From the NCBI RefSeq assembly GCF_954871325.1, contig NC_088778.1, positions 7,101,743 through 7,165,742 on the forward strand: 64,000 bases of DNA, written 5' to 3'. A program made the position numbers and the translations under genes. This DNA is from Gordionus sp. m RMFG-2023. Its lineage: Eukaryota; Nematomorpha; Gordioida; Chordodea; Parachordodidae. Shown here piece after piece: positions 38,801 to 51,200 of the stretch. Numbering within the stretch: the first letter of the stretch is position 1; every line of letters starts with the position of its first letter. A model generated the notes under the pieces. The model did not search any database. It saw only the letters and a list, made by a program, of their open reading frames with translations, and was not told where the DNA came from.

Positions 38801-41651
38801 ATTTAACAATTTTGCAAGTAGAGTTCTCCAGACCAACAAAATGTTAAATAAATATCATTTTTAAACATTAGTGGCGGCACTATTCTACTTATATATTTTC
38901 AGCAGTGTGCAAGCCCAAACTGGAACAAGACTCTTAAAATAGTTGAATTAAAAGCTAATATAGTCTACAAAATATATACAAGTCAAGACAAACTTAAAAA
39001 TATTAATTTAACAAAAAAAATAAATCAGGTCAGAAAAAAGTATTTTTTTTAATATTTAGGCAGGACCAAATTTTAAAATGATACCTCAGTCAGCAGATCT
39101 AATATATGTATGTCATCTTCCAAATAACCAGTTTAAGTTGTTAAACCACTTGAATTAAGCCTATATATTAAAATAGTTAACTCAATATTTTATCCTGAAA
39201 AATTTTAGACAAGCCTAAAGATTTTGTTCAATAGCACAAAGATTTGGATATCATTTAGTGAAATCTCTAGGCATAGACAATATTTTTCTGGTTTAAAATA
39301 CTGAGTTAACCATCTTTAAAAATCAGATCATATAAGGCATTTAACACTAGTGTAAATACATATCGGATCATATAAGATCTTTCAAAATTAAATCACCTTC
39401 TGTAGATGATTTAAAATTGAGATTCCGAGTGCCCCTAGGTGCCATATTCCTATAACCCTATGACATATAAAAATAATTTTAATTTTGTTTAACCTATGAT
39501 AGCTCTTTTCCTGTCTGTTTCCGCTTCTTTTTCAACCACCTTCTGCTTTTGTATCGATATCAGCAATTTGGTTTTCTCTGCTTCCCTAAAATTTAATTTT
39601 TTTAACATAATACCTTCTAATTTTTAAAGAAATCTTACATTAATTCATAATTTTTTCTGATTGATTCTGGTATCTTAGGTTTAGTAACTCTCACAGAGGT
39701 AACAGTGAGCCCAGGAGCCATATTATTAAGATCCTTTTGAAGAGCACTTCTCAAATCTTCATCAATTTTATCTATAAAATAATAGTTTCAATAAACTTTT
39801 ATATATTTTCTTTTATTCAAAAGTTATTCTCGTTTTATATATTAGAACAAAAATTTTTGGAAAATATTCCCCAAAAATTCCCTTAAAAAATTATTCTGTG
39901 TAAAAAAATATTCAGCATATTTATAGATCCTAAAAAAGATTTTTTTTTTGAAAATATTTTAAGTTTCGAAAATATACCCATGAAAATATGATTGCCCAAA
40001 TAAAATTGTTAACCTAGATTATAAACAAAATTATTAAAGGTTTAAACTAATATAATAGAAAATTTTTTAAAAGAAATACATACTTTCATTATATCAGATG
40101 GTAATTAAAAATAATATACTGAAGAATAAATAATGATATACTTTTCATTATAATTTTCATCATAATTGGCATATTTTATATATCAACAAGGTGTATTTTA
40201 AAGGCCTATAAATATAAATATCATAGGCCAAGCCTATCTATCTGAAGTCTGGTAGCAAAAATAAATCTATATCTAGCCCTGACTTAAAATTTTAAAAGAG
40301 TTTAACCCTTTGAGGGACATGATACATTTTTAAAACTTCCATTTTAAAATTGTATTTTGGCTATTAGCATAAGCTAATTCATCTGAAGCCATCAAAATAT
40401 TATAATTAAATATATTTTTAATCATTTCAATCTACTATACAAGTTATAAAATATTTATATTTTAAACAGGAGATATTTCCCATCTATGATATTTTTTAAA
40501 ACTTTTATTAAAAATTTTTTAAAATTCATTTTATAATTATAATATTCAATCAGACAGAAAAGGAAAAATAGGAAGGATATAATAATAAATTTTAAGGTCA
40601 TGGGCAAGGCCAATATTTTATTTGAAGCCTGCCAGGCCTTGCCTTACAAAATATGTGCTATTTTTCTTTGTGAAACTTTATATTTTAAAGTATATAACTT
40701 ATTAAAGTTGTTTCCATTTTTTAAAATTTATTTTGTAAAGTTTTCATATAATATTATATCATAAATTAAACAGGCTTAGGTGGATAGGAATAAACATCTT
40801 TGATTTTTGGGATGCCCTGGGAAGAAGAAAAAGATTGCATAGTGTCAGACTTGGACCTAGAAAAAATACAAATATCATTTTTGGACCAGGCCTTAAAAAA
40901 TGGGTCTGATATGGGGTTGAATTATATATTACATAAAATATATAACAATATCAATTTAATTTTATTATGACATATTAATAAATCCCCCTAATAATATTTA
41001 CCAAATAGATCTATGTAAACTTCTTGAAGAGTATGAACACTACAAAACTGATTGAGTTCATGATGCACTTTGTGAAATATTAGAGTTTTGTCATAATCAG
41101 CAGTGTAGTTTTTAACTATAGCATGTACTTTTTTCAAAAATAAATAAAATATTGAAAATATAATAATCAAATTGACTAACCACTGGAGGGATTTAAAATA
41201 TTGACAACTTCAATTCTATCAAAATAAATCATAACCCCACCACTAAAATAGTAAATGCATTAATTATTTATGTATTATAATTATAAAACCTTGTGCCACA
41301 TGGAACATTTTTCACCTCATCAGTTTGTAGTGTTACCTTTATTTTAAATATATACCAATATTTAGTTATAGCTAACTTGAACAGTTTTGTATGATGTTAG
41401 AAACGGAACCATAAGATGGTATCCTGGACCATTCGTTGATGACAACAAGGCCCCTCCCTATAAAATGATTTAAATTAATAAATAAGTAAGCATCTCACTC
41501 TGTAATAAACAGACATATGACCTAAACATTATAATATATAATATATTATGAAACATAGTATACCTTCTTCAATTTCGTGTAGGGAATAACTTACAAACAC
41601 TGCTATTAAAGGTATCAAAAATAAAAGATAACCATAATATTGCTGCTGCAT
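32814..41651 (-). CDS. ERLIN: Erlin (SPFH/PHB-domain ER lipid-raft protein), 11 exons
   Basis: Erlins assemble into ring complexes in ER membrane rafts and deliver activated IP3 receptors and other clients to ER-associated degradation. Exons (minus): 41651-41564, 41521-41499, 41457-41377, 41336-41290, 41242-41181, 41127-41002, 39771-39639, 39585-39494, 36960-36871, 36763-36684, 32960-32814; 969 nt, 322 aa (human erlins 339-348). Residues about 8-24 form a hydrophobic signal anchor, followed by [18 protein letters not shown]. The SPFH domain shows [41 protein letters not shown] with the conserved N-glycosylation sequon at Asn107, [18 protein letters not shown], and [21 protein letters not shown] charged coiled coil follows ([22 protein letters not shown]). 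The last exon, 3.7 kb away, restores the erlin C-terminus ([20 protein letters not shown]). Exon 2 is only 23 nt. The gene is divergent from TBCE, 568 bases away. Confidence 0.95.
33600..34450 (-). mobile_element. Possible degraded LINE fragment in erlin intron 10
   Basis: A minus-strand frame at 34255-34016 reads [26 protein letters not shown]. This faintly recalls a conserved segment downstream of reverse transcriptase in some LINE-encoded proteins (an LxxDExRxAVxLRLG-type motif). No reverse transcriptase motif, poly(A) tail or target duplication was found, so the identification is weak and the rest of the stretch is unrecognised. Confidence 0.25.
34451..36683. other. Remainder of erlin intron 10
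   Basis: No gene is recognised. At about 35490-35560 the sequence CAGGGTTGTGTATTTTACAG is followed by GGTCAA/TTGACC words, including the palindrome TTTGACCGGTCAAA, which looks like the subterminal region of a hAT-type element. A C-rich block with GAAAATTCTTGAGTACTGGCC at about 36369-36405 resembles the right end of the hAT at 56154-58033. Both are degenerate. Confidence 0.35.
37333..38360 (-). mobile_element. hAT element with perfect 8-bp target duplication and GAACGCGTTC repeats
   Basis: Terminal inverted repeats TAGTGCTGTAAAC and (reverse complement) TAGTGTTGTAAACG. The target duplication CTATTTTA is exact at 37325-37332 and 38361-38368. It is 1028 bp. The minus strand at 37889-37563 keeps a hAT dimerisation domain of 108 codons: [20 protein letters not shown], then [20 protein letters not shown]. 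Both margins carry repeated copies of the palindrome GAACGCGTTC or half sites (about 37366, 37392, 38249, 38271), likely transposase-binding sites. The upstream transposase domains are missing. It lies in intron 8 of erlin, in the same orientation as the gene. Confidence 0.88.
39772..41001. other. Erlin intron 6, nothing recognised
   Basis: AT-rich intron without open frames, inverted repeats or known element ends. Words such as GGCCAAGCC/GCCAGGCCTTGCC recur at about 40225 and 40630-40645, possibly traces of an old transposon. Confidence 0.3.
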
Positions 41652-42219
41652 GCTTTCAAAATTAAATGAATGAATGATATTTACGGCTGTTGTAAAAACT
41701 AATTTAAGGGTCTAAGATTTAAAAAAGATTTAATTGTAATTATTATTTAAATTGATTAATAAGGATGTCAACTTGAAATTGCTTAAGTATGATATTCTGA
41801 AATTAGAGAAAAGCAAATATAGTTCACAAACAATAATAAACAAATAGAACGAATCATCCTTGCAATATTTATTTATATAAATACCTTATAATACTTGTTT
41901 ATACTCATTATTGTTTTCTTTTATATTTGTAATATTCTGAATTTTGATTAGTTAATAAAGCCTTAGGGATGTCAAAGCCATAAAGGCCTAGACATCCAGT
42001 TACATCCTACTTTTTCTTAATAAGGGAAAAAGTTAAAAGGATGTAACGGTGAAGCGCTTTTGATTAATTAAATTTATTTTAAGACATGTTTACATTTTAA
42101 TAGTATAATATAAATATTCGCTCTGGTTCTTTATAAATTGATATATTTTACAATTAGTTATAGAACATCGGTCATTATTTAGCATATGGGGAACAATTTT
42201 GTAATTTTCATAATTTTAA
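41652..42219. promoter_or_regulatory. Divergent intergenic region between erlin and TBCE
   Basis: The 568 bases separate the two start codons and must contain both 5' UTRs and promoters, so a bidirectional promoter is likely. No TATA box, Inr or other element stands out from the AT-rich background. GTTACATCC and GGATGTAAC occur near 42000 and 42037 as an inverted pair (hairpin arms about 28 bases apart). If TBCE has an unseen upstream coding or noncoding exon, the true promoter could lie further away. Confidence 0.4.
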
Positions 42220-45200
42220 ATGCTATGCGATTTAAATCTTCAAAAATATAAAAATGGGTTAAAGATACTTTTAGATGGAAATATAGGTACAATTCGATAC
42301 GTTGGACCATTGTTAAACAAGAAAGGTTAAAACAAAAGTATAATTTAAGTTAGACTTATCTCCTGCTCAATAGAAAAAGGAGACATTTTATATAAATATA
42401 TTTATATAAGGCAGGCCAAACACTTGGCTGTGACATAGGCCCATCCTATAAGTAACTGAATTTAAACAACAGCTAATTCTAAGGGCAAATATTAGTTAAA
42501 TTGTATTAAAAGACAGCTTGTCAACAGCTGTATTCATAATAAAATATTTAAGGTTATAAAATTGATCAAACATTTTTGTTGTGACAAAATTTTATAAATT
42601 TTTTTCTTAAATTTATTGGAAACTCCAATTTTAGAAGTTTGGCCCAACGATTTATATAATCATTGCAATATGTATATTTTTAGTTTAATACATTATATTT
42701 TATTGAATTTTGTGTCCCTTGTTAAAATTTCATTAGAATAATGCTATTATTTTAATTAAAATTTTTGATTTTTTTTCACCTCAGTCCTAATAATTTTAAT
42801 ACTTCATGACTGCATTATTTTCTTGTAAAACATACATCAAGAACATTGGCATAACAAGCAAAATACCCCCCCCCCCTCTTCAAAGATTGTTACTTTTTGT
42901 GAATATCATTTTAAACAATAAAATAATATCCTCATCAGCCCTGGCCCCTCCCCCTTGCCCCCCCCCTCCTTCAAATATATGCATAAATCAAACAATTTGA
43001 AAGAAAGAATATAAAAGTTAATCATTTTTTAAACTAAAATTAATGACTATAATTTATATTTTTTGGAAAAAAGCATTATAAAAAAAGTGTAAGATAAAAA
43101 TATTATTTAAGAAATGAAATATAAGCCAAATGCTATTTTAGCAATTTTATATAATCAATATTAATGTGTTCATGGAATTACTAAATAATATAATATATAA
43201 AATTTACTTTTTATAAAGTGAATAACATTATTTTTAATAAAAGTACAATTTATTTAGTTCAAGATAGTGTTCTAAACAGCTTAGTTTTTAAAAATGGCTA
43301 ATCCACTATTTTAGTCAAAAAAAAATTATGCAAGCTTCTAAATGTCCAAAGGAGTGCCTATAAACATTGCTTCAAAAATGATAGAATTACTCATAAAGGA
43401 ATATTTATCCATTTCCTTTGGAAAAAGAAACTTGCATTACTGGCTATTCAAAATGTAATAGGTTACTTATTAATCATTACTTAAAAAATTAAAATATACA
43501 AAAAAAAATTTTTTCCCTATATATATAATACAAATAAAAAAAAATGCAAAAAAGAATATATAAGATAGTGATCTGCACGGGTCTAATTTTTTAGGCCCGA
43601 CCCGACCCGAAATTTTTTTTAAAAAATTTTTCCCGGCCCAGCCCGAACACAAATTTTTTTTTAGAAACTTTTGCCGGCCCGGCCCTAACCCAAAATTTTT
43701 GCCAGCCCGGCCCTAACCCGATTTTTTTTTAATTCATCCTAAAGTAATAATTATATTTTTTTTAGCTTTTAGTTTATTTTTTATATTTAAGATTTTGTTT
43801 TTGCAAAAAATATCTTAGTAAACAGAAAATTTATTTAGTATTTAATTATTTATTTAAAATACTATCAAAAATACCTATAAACCAAACAATAAATATAATG
43901 TTAAATTACACAACTATATATTAGATTCATATTTATAATTATCATAAAATATCAAAGCATCAACATTTTCTGGTGACAGTCTATTTCTTCTTTCGTCTAA
44001 TAACCTTCCAGTCTTTGAAAAAGTTCTCTCTGAAGTTGTGGACGTTGCAGGAATTGCTAGAATTTTTCTAGCCAATTTTGTCATCTTTGGTAATCTAATT
44101 TCATTTTTATTCCACCATTTTAATATATCTTTTTCTGGATCTATATTTTCATTATTCTCTTTTATATTTAAATTCTTATAAATTTCAAGCTCATCTGTTT
44201 CTTTTTTTCCATATTCTTCCTCATTGTCCTCCCATCTTTCATATTCATTGCCTGATATATAAAAATAATATAAATAGAACAATTTTAAATGTACCTTTAG
44301 ATCTTTTAGCCGATTCCACAATTTGAGAAACGCCTTGAATATCCAAATCTATAATATCAATTGAAGGACAATATTCTTCAGAATTAATTATATTTTTGAC
44401 TGAATTCTCTACTTCTAATATTTCCATTGATGATAACATTCTTAATTTTCTATATTTGGGGCATAAAAATGTCGCTATTTTATGCAAAATATTGATTTTA
44501 AATTTAGATAATAAAAAATTTTTTAAATTGGTTTTTATTTCTTTTATTTCATTGTTTTGATAAAATGAATCATTTAAATCCTCGTGAAGAATATTATTAA
44601 AGCATAGCAGTACTTTATGTAAAGTAGGATTAATATCTCCTAGTTCTTTAGTAGCTTTATCAAAAGGATATAAAATAACAATCAAATTTTTCAAAATAGA
44701 TTTCTCCAAGTTTTCCATTTTATTAATATCTCCCTTGGATGATAAAAAATTGACGATGTCATCATATTGGTTATAAATAGATTTCAACATATTTAATTTT
44801 GAATTCCATCTAGTTTCGATATCTTGTTGTAATGTTTTGTCTAAATATTGATTCATGCCGGTATGTTTAAAATACATGGTTAATTTTTTAGCAGAAATAA
44901 GGGTTTGATATATATTAGGAGCGATAATTTTCAAAGATTGTTCCTTAAAGGTATTTCGAAGAACAGTATTTAATAGATGTGCGCTGCAATTTAATCTGGT
45001 GTATTTTTCTAGGGCTTTAATTATATTAGCTCCTTGATCAGATATAAATATTATATTTTTCACTTGATCTGGAATTATTCCAATTGCAGCAAAATTTTGT
45101 AGCATTTCCTTATGTATGTTCGCGGCGGTTTTTTTCTCTTCTTTAAACTTATTCGTAAATAAAACATGTTTATATAAGGTTTCACCTTCGATATAATGAA

Positions 45201-48200
45201 TTGAAACAGTTAAATAGGAAAACTTTTTAAAAGAATCTGTCCACATGTCTGTTGTAGCAGAGCATTTTTTATCAAATAATTGAACATTTATTTTATTAAC
45301 CAAATTTGTTCTAATTTGATCCGTCATAACTATAGCATTTCTCGATAAAGTAGTTGGATGGGGAATAATTTCGCTACAGTCAATATTACCGTAAATGGAG
45401 CCAATTTGAATAAAATTTTGAGCCATTTTTATAAAGCCATCTCCAGTTATTGAATCAAAGGCACGCATGTCCTTGGCGCAATAATAGATCAAGGTATCAC
45501 ATAGTTTCTTTTTAATAGTTAAGGAAGAATATAGATCTATTTTCTTTTGAATATACCTAGTTATTTTAGGAATAGAGGAATCGTCATTCTTAACGCACTT
45601 GTGACGTCTTAAATGAGAATTTCCAGATGTGCTTTTATATTGTAATATACTATTACATTTTTTACATTGGACGTAATCAAGTTTTTTGTTTTTATCATCA
45701 AATATGTCTTCAAAATTTTCCTATATATTGCTTTTACCTAAATGGGGCATACAAATATATGTTCCATTTTGTATTTGTTTTTTTAAAAAAATTAAATTCA
45801 TTTTTAAATTATATTTAAAATTTAAGTTTTATAAAAAAACATTTAAATTATTTTACCCATAATAAAATATATATGACATATGGCGTCTACTTTCTAAATA
45901 AATAAAATTAAATATTTATATTTTACAAATAAAAAATGTTGCCGCCTTGTTTCTTGAAAAAAAAGTTTAATTATATATTTATACCAAGAATAAAAGATAC
46001 ATGCCATCATATGGCGTCTAGCTTCTTCAAATAAAATTAAATATTTTTATTTTACAAAAAATATTAGTGCCAATATTAAAAATTTTTTTAAGGCCCGACC
46101 CGGCCCGAATTTTTTTTTAAAGTAGGCCCGAACCCGGCCCGGCCGGGCCTACTTTTGCAGATCTCTAATATAAGATATCTTTTTATAATAATTAATTTTT
46201 TATAAATTAGTACAAAAACAATATATTATAAGAAGATATTTTTGTAATTATTTATTTTTGAAATTTTCATTAGATAAACAAGAATTCTCGAGGTGTTCAA
46301 CAAATCTTTTGCTGGGCTAGACACACATTCAACTGGCGTAAAGGATGGGAGTGTTGTATTATATTGGTTAAGTAAAGATTTTAATTGGGGGAATTTATTA
46401 AAAATTAAAGGATAATCTTTATTTTGAAAAGGGCCCAGTTCAACATCTAAGGAATCTCATTCAGATCCTCATCCAAATCTGCTTTTTTTCAAAATCTTTT
46501 CTTAAACAGGAAATAAGTTCAGGCTTCCTTCCTTCACTATATCTAGTTTTATCAGGGCCAATCTGATTTAAATAGCGGGTGAATTATTGCTGATAATATA
46601 TATTCAATTGAAATAAAATATTATAAAAATATAAATTGTGGACAATACTTCAGCTCTACCTTTTATCTTTGTTTTGCAGAATTGCCTTAATAATTGGCTT
46701 ACAAAATGAAATTATTTAAAGCCATTTTTTTTATATAATAGTCATCATGGGAGTGAGATTTCCCAAATGGATTTTTTCTTCTCTCTATAAAATCGGAAAC
46801 ATGTAGGGACAGTTTCCAAACCTATTAATTCATATATATAGCCATACAATATTCATTTATGACAATCTGTCATTATCTGAAAATCTCTGTAATTTGGAGT
46901 TATCACAAGATTCGTCAAATCTGTGCCCATTCTCCTGTAAAATTATATTAATTTCACAGAGTTATAGAAAGAGTTCCATCTTGTTATAACCAGTTTACAA
47001 ATATACCATTTTTTCCTTAAAAATAGCTGCACAGTTTGGAGGATGCCCATGTTTATTCCACAATTGTTAAAATATTTGAGTTTGGACACAATTTACACTT
47101 AAAAGAGTAAACTTTGTACCCTTAGTTTTTTTTATTGGTATAAAAAATGTTTCGTATTGGGGCCAATGTACGTTTTATTTATCTTCATCTGAGAAAATTT
47201 ACAATTGACAATATATTCTTTATAAAATAAATTATTATATGAATAAGAATATAAATTTATATACATTAATTGATTCAATATTAATTAGATTAACAATCTT
47301 GATTGAAAATTTAACAACAATAATTTAAAATAAATATGCAGAAATTTGGTGGTTGATATAAATTTAAAAGTCGGCTTAAATTATTTATAAAATTTAAAAA
47401 ATAAATAAAAGCAATTTTATTATATAATAAAATATGTTTTTTCCATATTTTTCAAGAAAAAAAGTAAAGTTTTACGTTACCATTATTAGTTACTCCTAGA
47501 AAAAGGTACCGAATGGCGTTACTGAAAATTTAGACTTGCTTAATATTTTTGGCAAATATTGCGTTAGCCGTTTTTTAAAACTGAGCCGTTACTAATTCCA
47601 TACTTTTGATACCATCTCTTGATAACCAATTATGTACAATTTAAATAATAAGTTTTTTTTAAAATTAAAGGTTTAGAAAACCAGGCAAAAGGAGTCTAAT
47701 GGCCTGCCAAAAGAGGGGTCTGAGAATGAAGTCCCCCCTCCCCCCCCCCCTCAGAAATTATTTATTAATCCCCATCTTAGGAAAATCCTGGCTACTTCTA
47801 TGATCCAGAAAATGGCAAACAACACATACTACATTTTAAATCATGATTTTTTTGATAATATTTTCTTTTCTTGGAAGATTTACAAGAGAAATAATCTAAT
47901 TTTTAAAAAAGACATTTAGCTAATATGAAATATTTACTTGACATAAGGTCATCTGGCTGGCACTCTAATTAAAGTTTGCCTTCTACTTTAAGGTACATGG
48001 ATAGGTCTTGAATGGGATGATGAAAATAAAGGCAAACATGATGGGGTTTATCAGGATATTCGATATTTTCAAACAAAGTTAAAGTTAAAATGCATAATAG
48101 ATACTTATTTGATTCATTAGAAAATCTAAAAATGGTTCTTTTCTACCCTATGAAGTTATTAAAGAAAAGGTTAATTTTGGTCAAACATGTAAAGAAGCCC

Positions 48201-51200
48201 TAATCAATCAATACTCTGATTCCTTCTCTAGTCCATCTATTTATATAAATCATAACCAATGTGTTGAAAAAGTAGGTTTTGAAGATGTTACAACAAAGCA
48301 AAAGTAATATATGGCATGAACTTTACAAAATATATATATAAAAGATATTTTTATCCTAACATTGGAAAATCAATATTATTCCAAAGAGCATATGGACCTA
48401 AAAACAATTTAAATTTAGCCGGGCTTGGGTTTCAGTAAAAAAAATTATTTGCAGGGTTCTAACATATATTTTTAAGGTAATTATTTTATTACAAAATATA
48501 TTATTTTACTTTAAAAAAATGAAATTATTTATTATTATATCTATAATAATTATTTTAGAGATCTCAAAAATCTTAAAATCATTGGATTGTCTAATAAATA
48601 TATAAGTTGCCTTGATAACCATGAATCATTAAGTAATCTAGCTCCTAATGTTGTCAACCTTGATATATCCATCAATCTCTTTACGCATTTCAAAGACATT
48701 ATTCACATTTTTGAAGATCTATCTTTTTTGGAAGAATTAAATATCAGGTTATAATATAATTTGATTAATAACAAAGAAAAATTAACATTGAATACCTTTA
48801 AAATATATGCATCAATTTGAGAAATTGCATGTTTTATAAATTTATCTTATGAGTAGATTTTTTTAATTTTCTTTGTATGACAATTAATAAATATATAATG
48901 AATGTAATATTTTGTTTTGAAATATCATTATTATTATATCAGATTTTTTTAAATATAAGAAGAAAATTTTTTGTTTTGTTTTGACCCTCACAGTTAGTCA
49001 GAGTAAATATACCCGGATAAAATATAAGAATCAGACACCATTTTAAAGTTCCCATGAATCAATTCCAGAAACTGATCTAACAAAATGATTTCCATAAACT
49101 GTTCTAAGCTGTCGATCTTCAAGACAATATATAAAAATTTTAAATTATGAAATCGAAATAGGTTAACATTTTCTTTATAATGACGATATCCTTTATTATG
49201 TTGACTACTTTTTATAGTGCGCATAAATTGAACGTTTCGAACGCTGCGTTGCCAACACAAATTATACAATTCAAAATGACATCATGCAAATTGCCGTTTG
49301 GCGCTAGAAGCCATATTTATTTTAAGGCTAGATCTTTCATTGTTCCAAATCCAAACTAACATACTCCATTTTTTTAATATAAAATTATATATCTCGCCTC
49401 AATTTTAACAATAGATGCGTTACGGTTTTTTTATTAAAACAAAATATGGCAAAACACAAACGCTCAAATTGTGTGCGCTATAATCTATTGACCAAAATGC
49501 TCACCTTATTTTACAAAAAACTTATCTTGCCCTCTGATGTCATTACCGGTCTTTCTACTTTATGTCGGGCTACGGTCCAGTTTTGGTCTTCGCTGTCTGC
49601 AATTTTAACTTTTACTTTAAGCTAAATGTTAAAATGAAGTAAATTCTATTCATTTAAAATTTTGCCTTTATATTCTCGTTTTGTTTTTCAATGGTCAAAA
49701 AAGGGAGTATTTTTAGTCCGACTTCAGACCTAATGATAAACATCAAATTTTATATCATTTAAGCAATAACCAATTATCACTAAAAGATTTGGATAGATTT
49801 AATAGGACATTTCCCCATGTTAAAAGACTGGTGGCAAATAAAATGAATTATGACTGGTCCCAGGTATAATAAAACAAAACCATTAATTCGGATTCTCATA
49901 ATCAATTTACAGGTAGCTAAATTGTTACAGATATTCCCAACGCTTAACGAACTTTACTTGGGCAACAATGATCTATCCCATCTTGCACTCGATAATTTTA
50001 TGGTAAACAATTGTGTGAAAGTGTTAGATATACAAAGCAATTCACTAATAAAGAGTTGGCAGAACGATATTTCGCCACTGGCTAAAATATTTCCCAATTT
50101 GTTTACCCTCAATTTGAATCATGTGTGTATCGGCGATATCGATGGAATGTTGCATAAACCAGAAAATGGTATTTCTTCTTTTTTTTCGGTTTATATTTAT
50201 TATCCATTTTAAATATTCAAAATTTTCAGAAAACGAAATTATAATAAAAAGAAAATTGAAGAGAAAACCCATATTTTTTTAAATGTAACCTAAACCTCCT
50301 TCAATGAAATCGATGAAGAAAACCCAAAATAATAATTCACCTCCTCAACTAAAATCTTGACGACGACTATTTTTTACTTTTAATTTTTTTAGTTATTTCT
50401 ATATTAATATAAGAGGCAAAATAAATCAGGTTTTTTTTGAATAAATGTGGGAAAGAGATGAAAGTGATTTAGGGTAGATAAAGTGTACAGATTATATTAG
50501 GGTAAGGATGGAACCAAAGTAAAATATAAGATTAGAACTAATAGGGAATTGAAAGATTTTTCGCTGGAATTAAATTGGCGAAGGAGTAGGATGACAAAAT
50601 TGCTCCTTTATTATTTTCTCCATTATATCACATCTTATTTAAATATTAACGTCTTTTTTTAAATCAAAAGAAGTTGAAGGAAAAAGTTCCCTGAAATATT
50701 TGAATTTTCTAAATTTTTGATAATTTTTTTTAAAAAATAATTTATCATTAGCTCCATATAATTTTGAATGTTTGCGAACCTTGTATCTTCACGATTGCCA
50801 AATAAGGGATTGGATCAGTATAAATAATTTGCTCAAAATAGCGCCCAACTTGGAAAACCTCACCATATCCAGCAATCCTATAGCTCTAGACGTAATATTT
50901 AATTTTTCCGAATATTATTTTTTATTTTGATTTAATTATCGATTGTATACTTATTGTTAAGACCGCATTTATAGTGAGATCCGATCAGACACGATTTAAC
51001 AGCTGAACGATTTTAAAATCTGCTTATGAGATCAATATCACGTGGCTTGTAAAGGGTAGGCATGCGATAGATTTACATTATATTTAATTTTACCTAATTA
51101 TCATTTTACAATCAGATAATTTATGCCTGTCGGAGATTTATATTATGTCATATGCCAATCATATACTTTGAATAAAATATTTTATAGGGAACAATAATGT

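Noticed and set aside
48994-49269. 91-codon minus-strand open stretch in TBCE intron 4
   Set aside because: No similarity recognised, antisense within an intron, and no repeated or domain structure.
50229-50280. Possible extra TBCE exon after a TTTTCAG acceptor
   Set aside because: Exon 6 joins exon 7 (50752) directly in phase with continuous leucine-rich repeats; the candidate has no good donor and breaks the frame.
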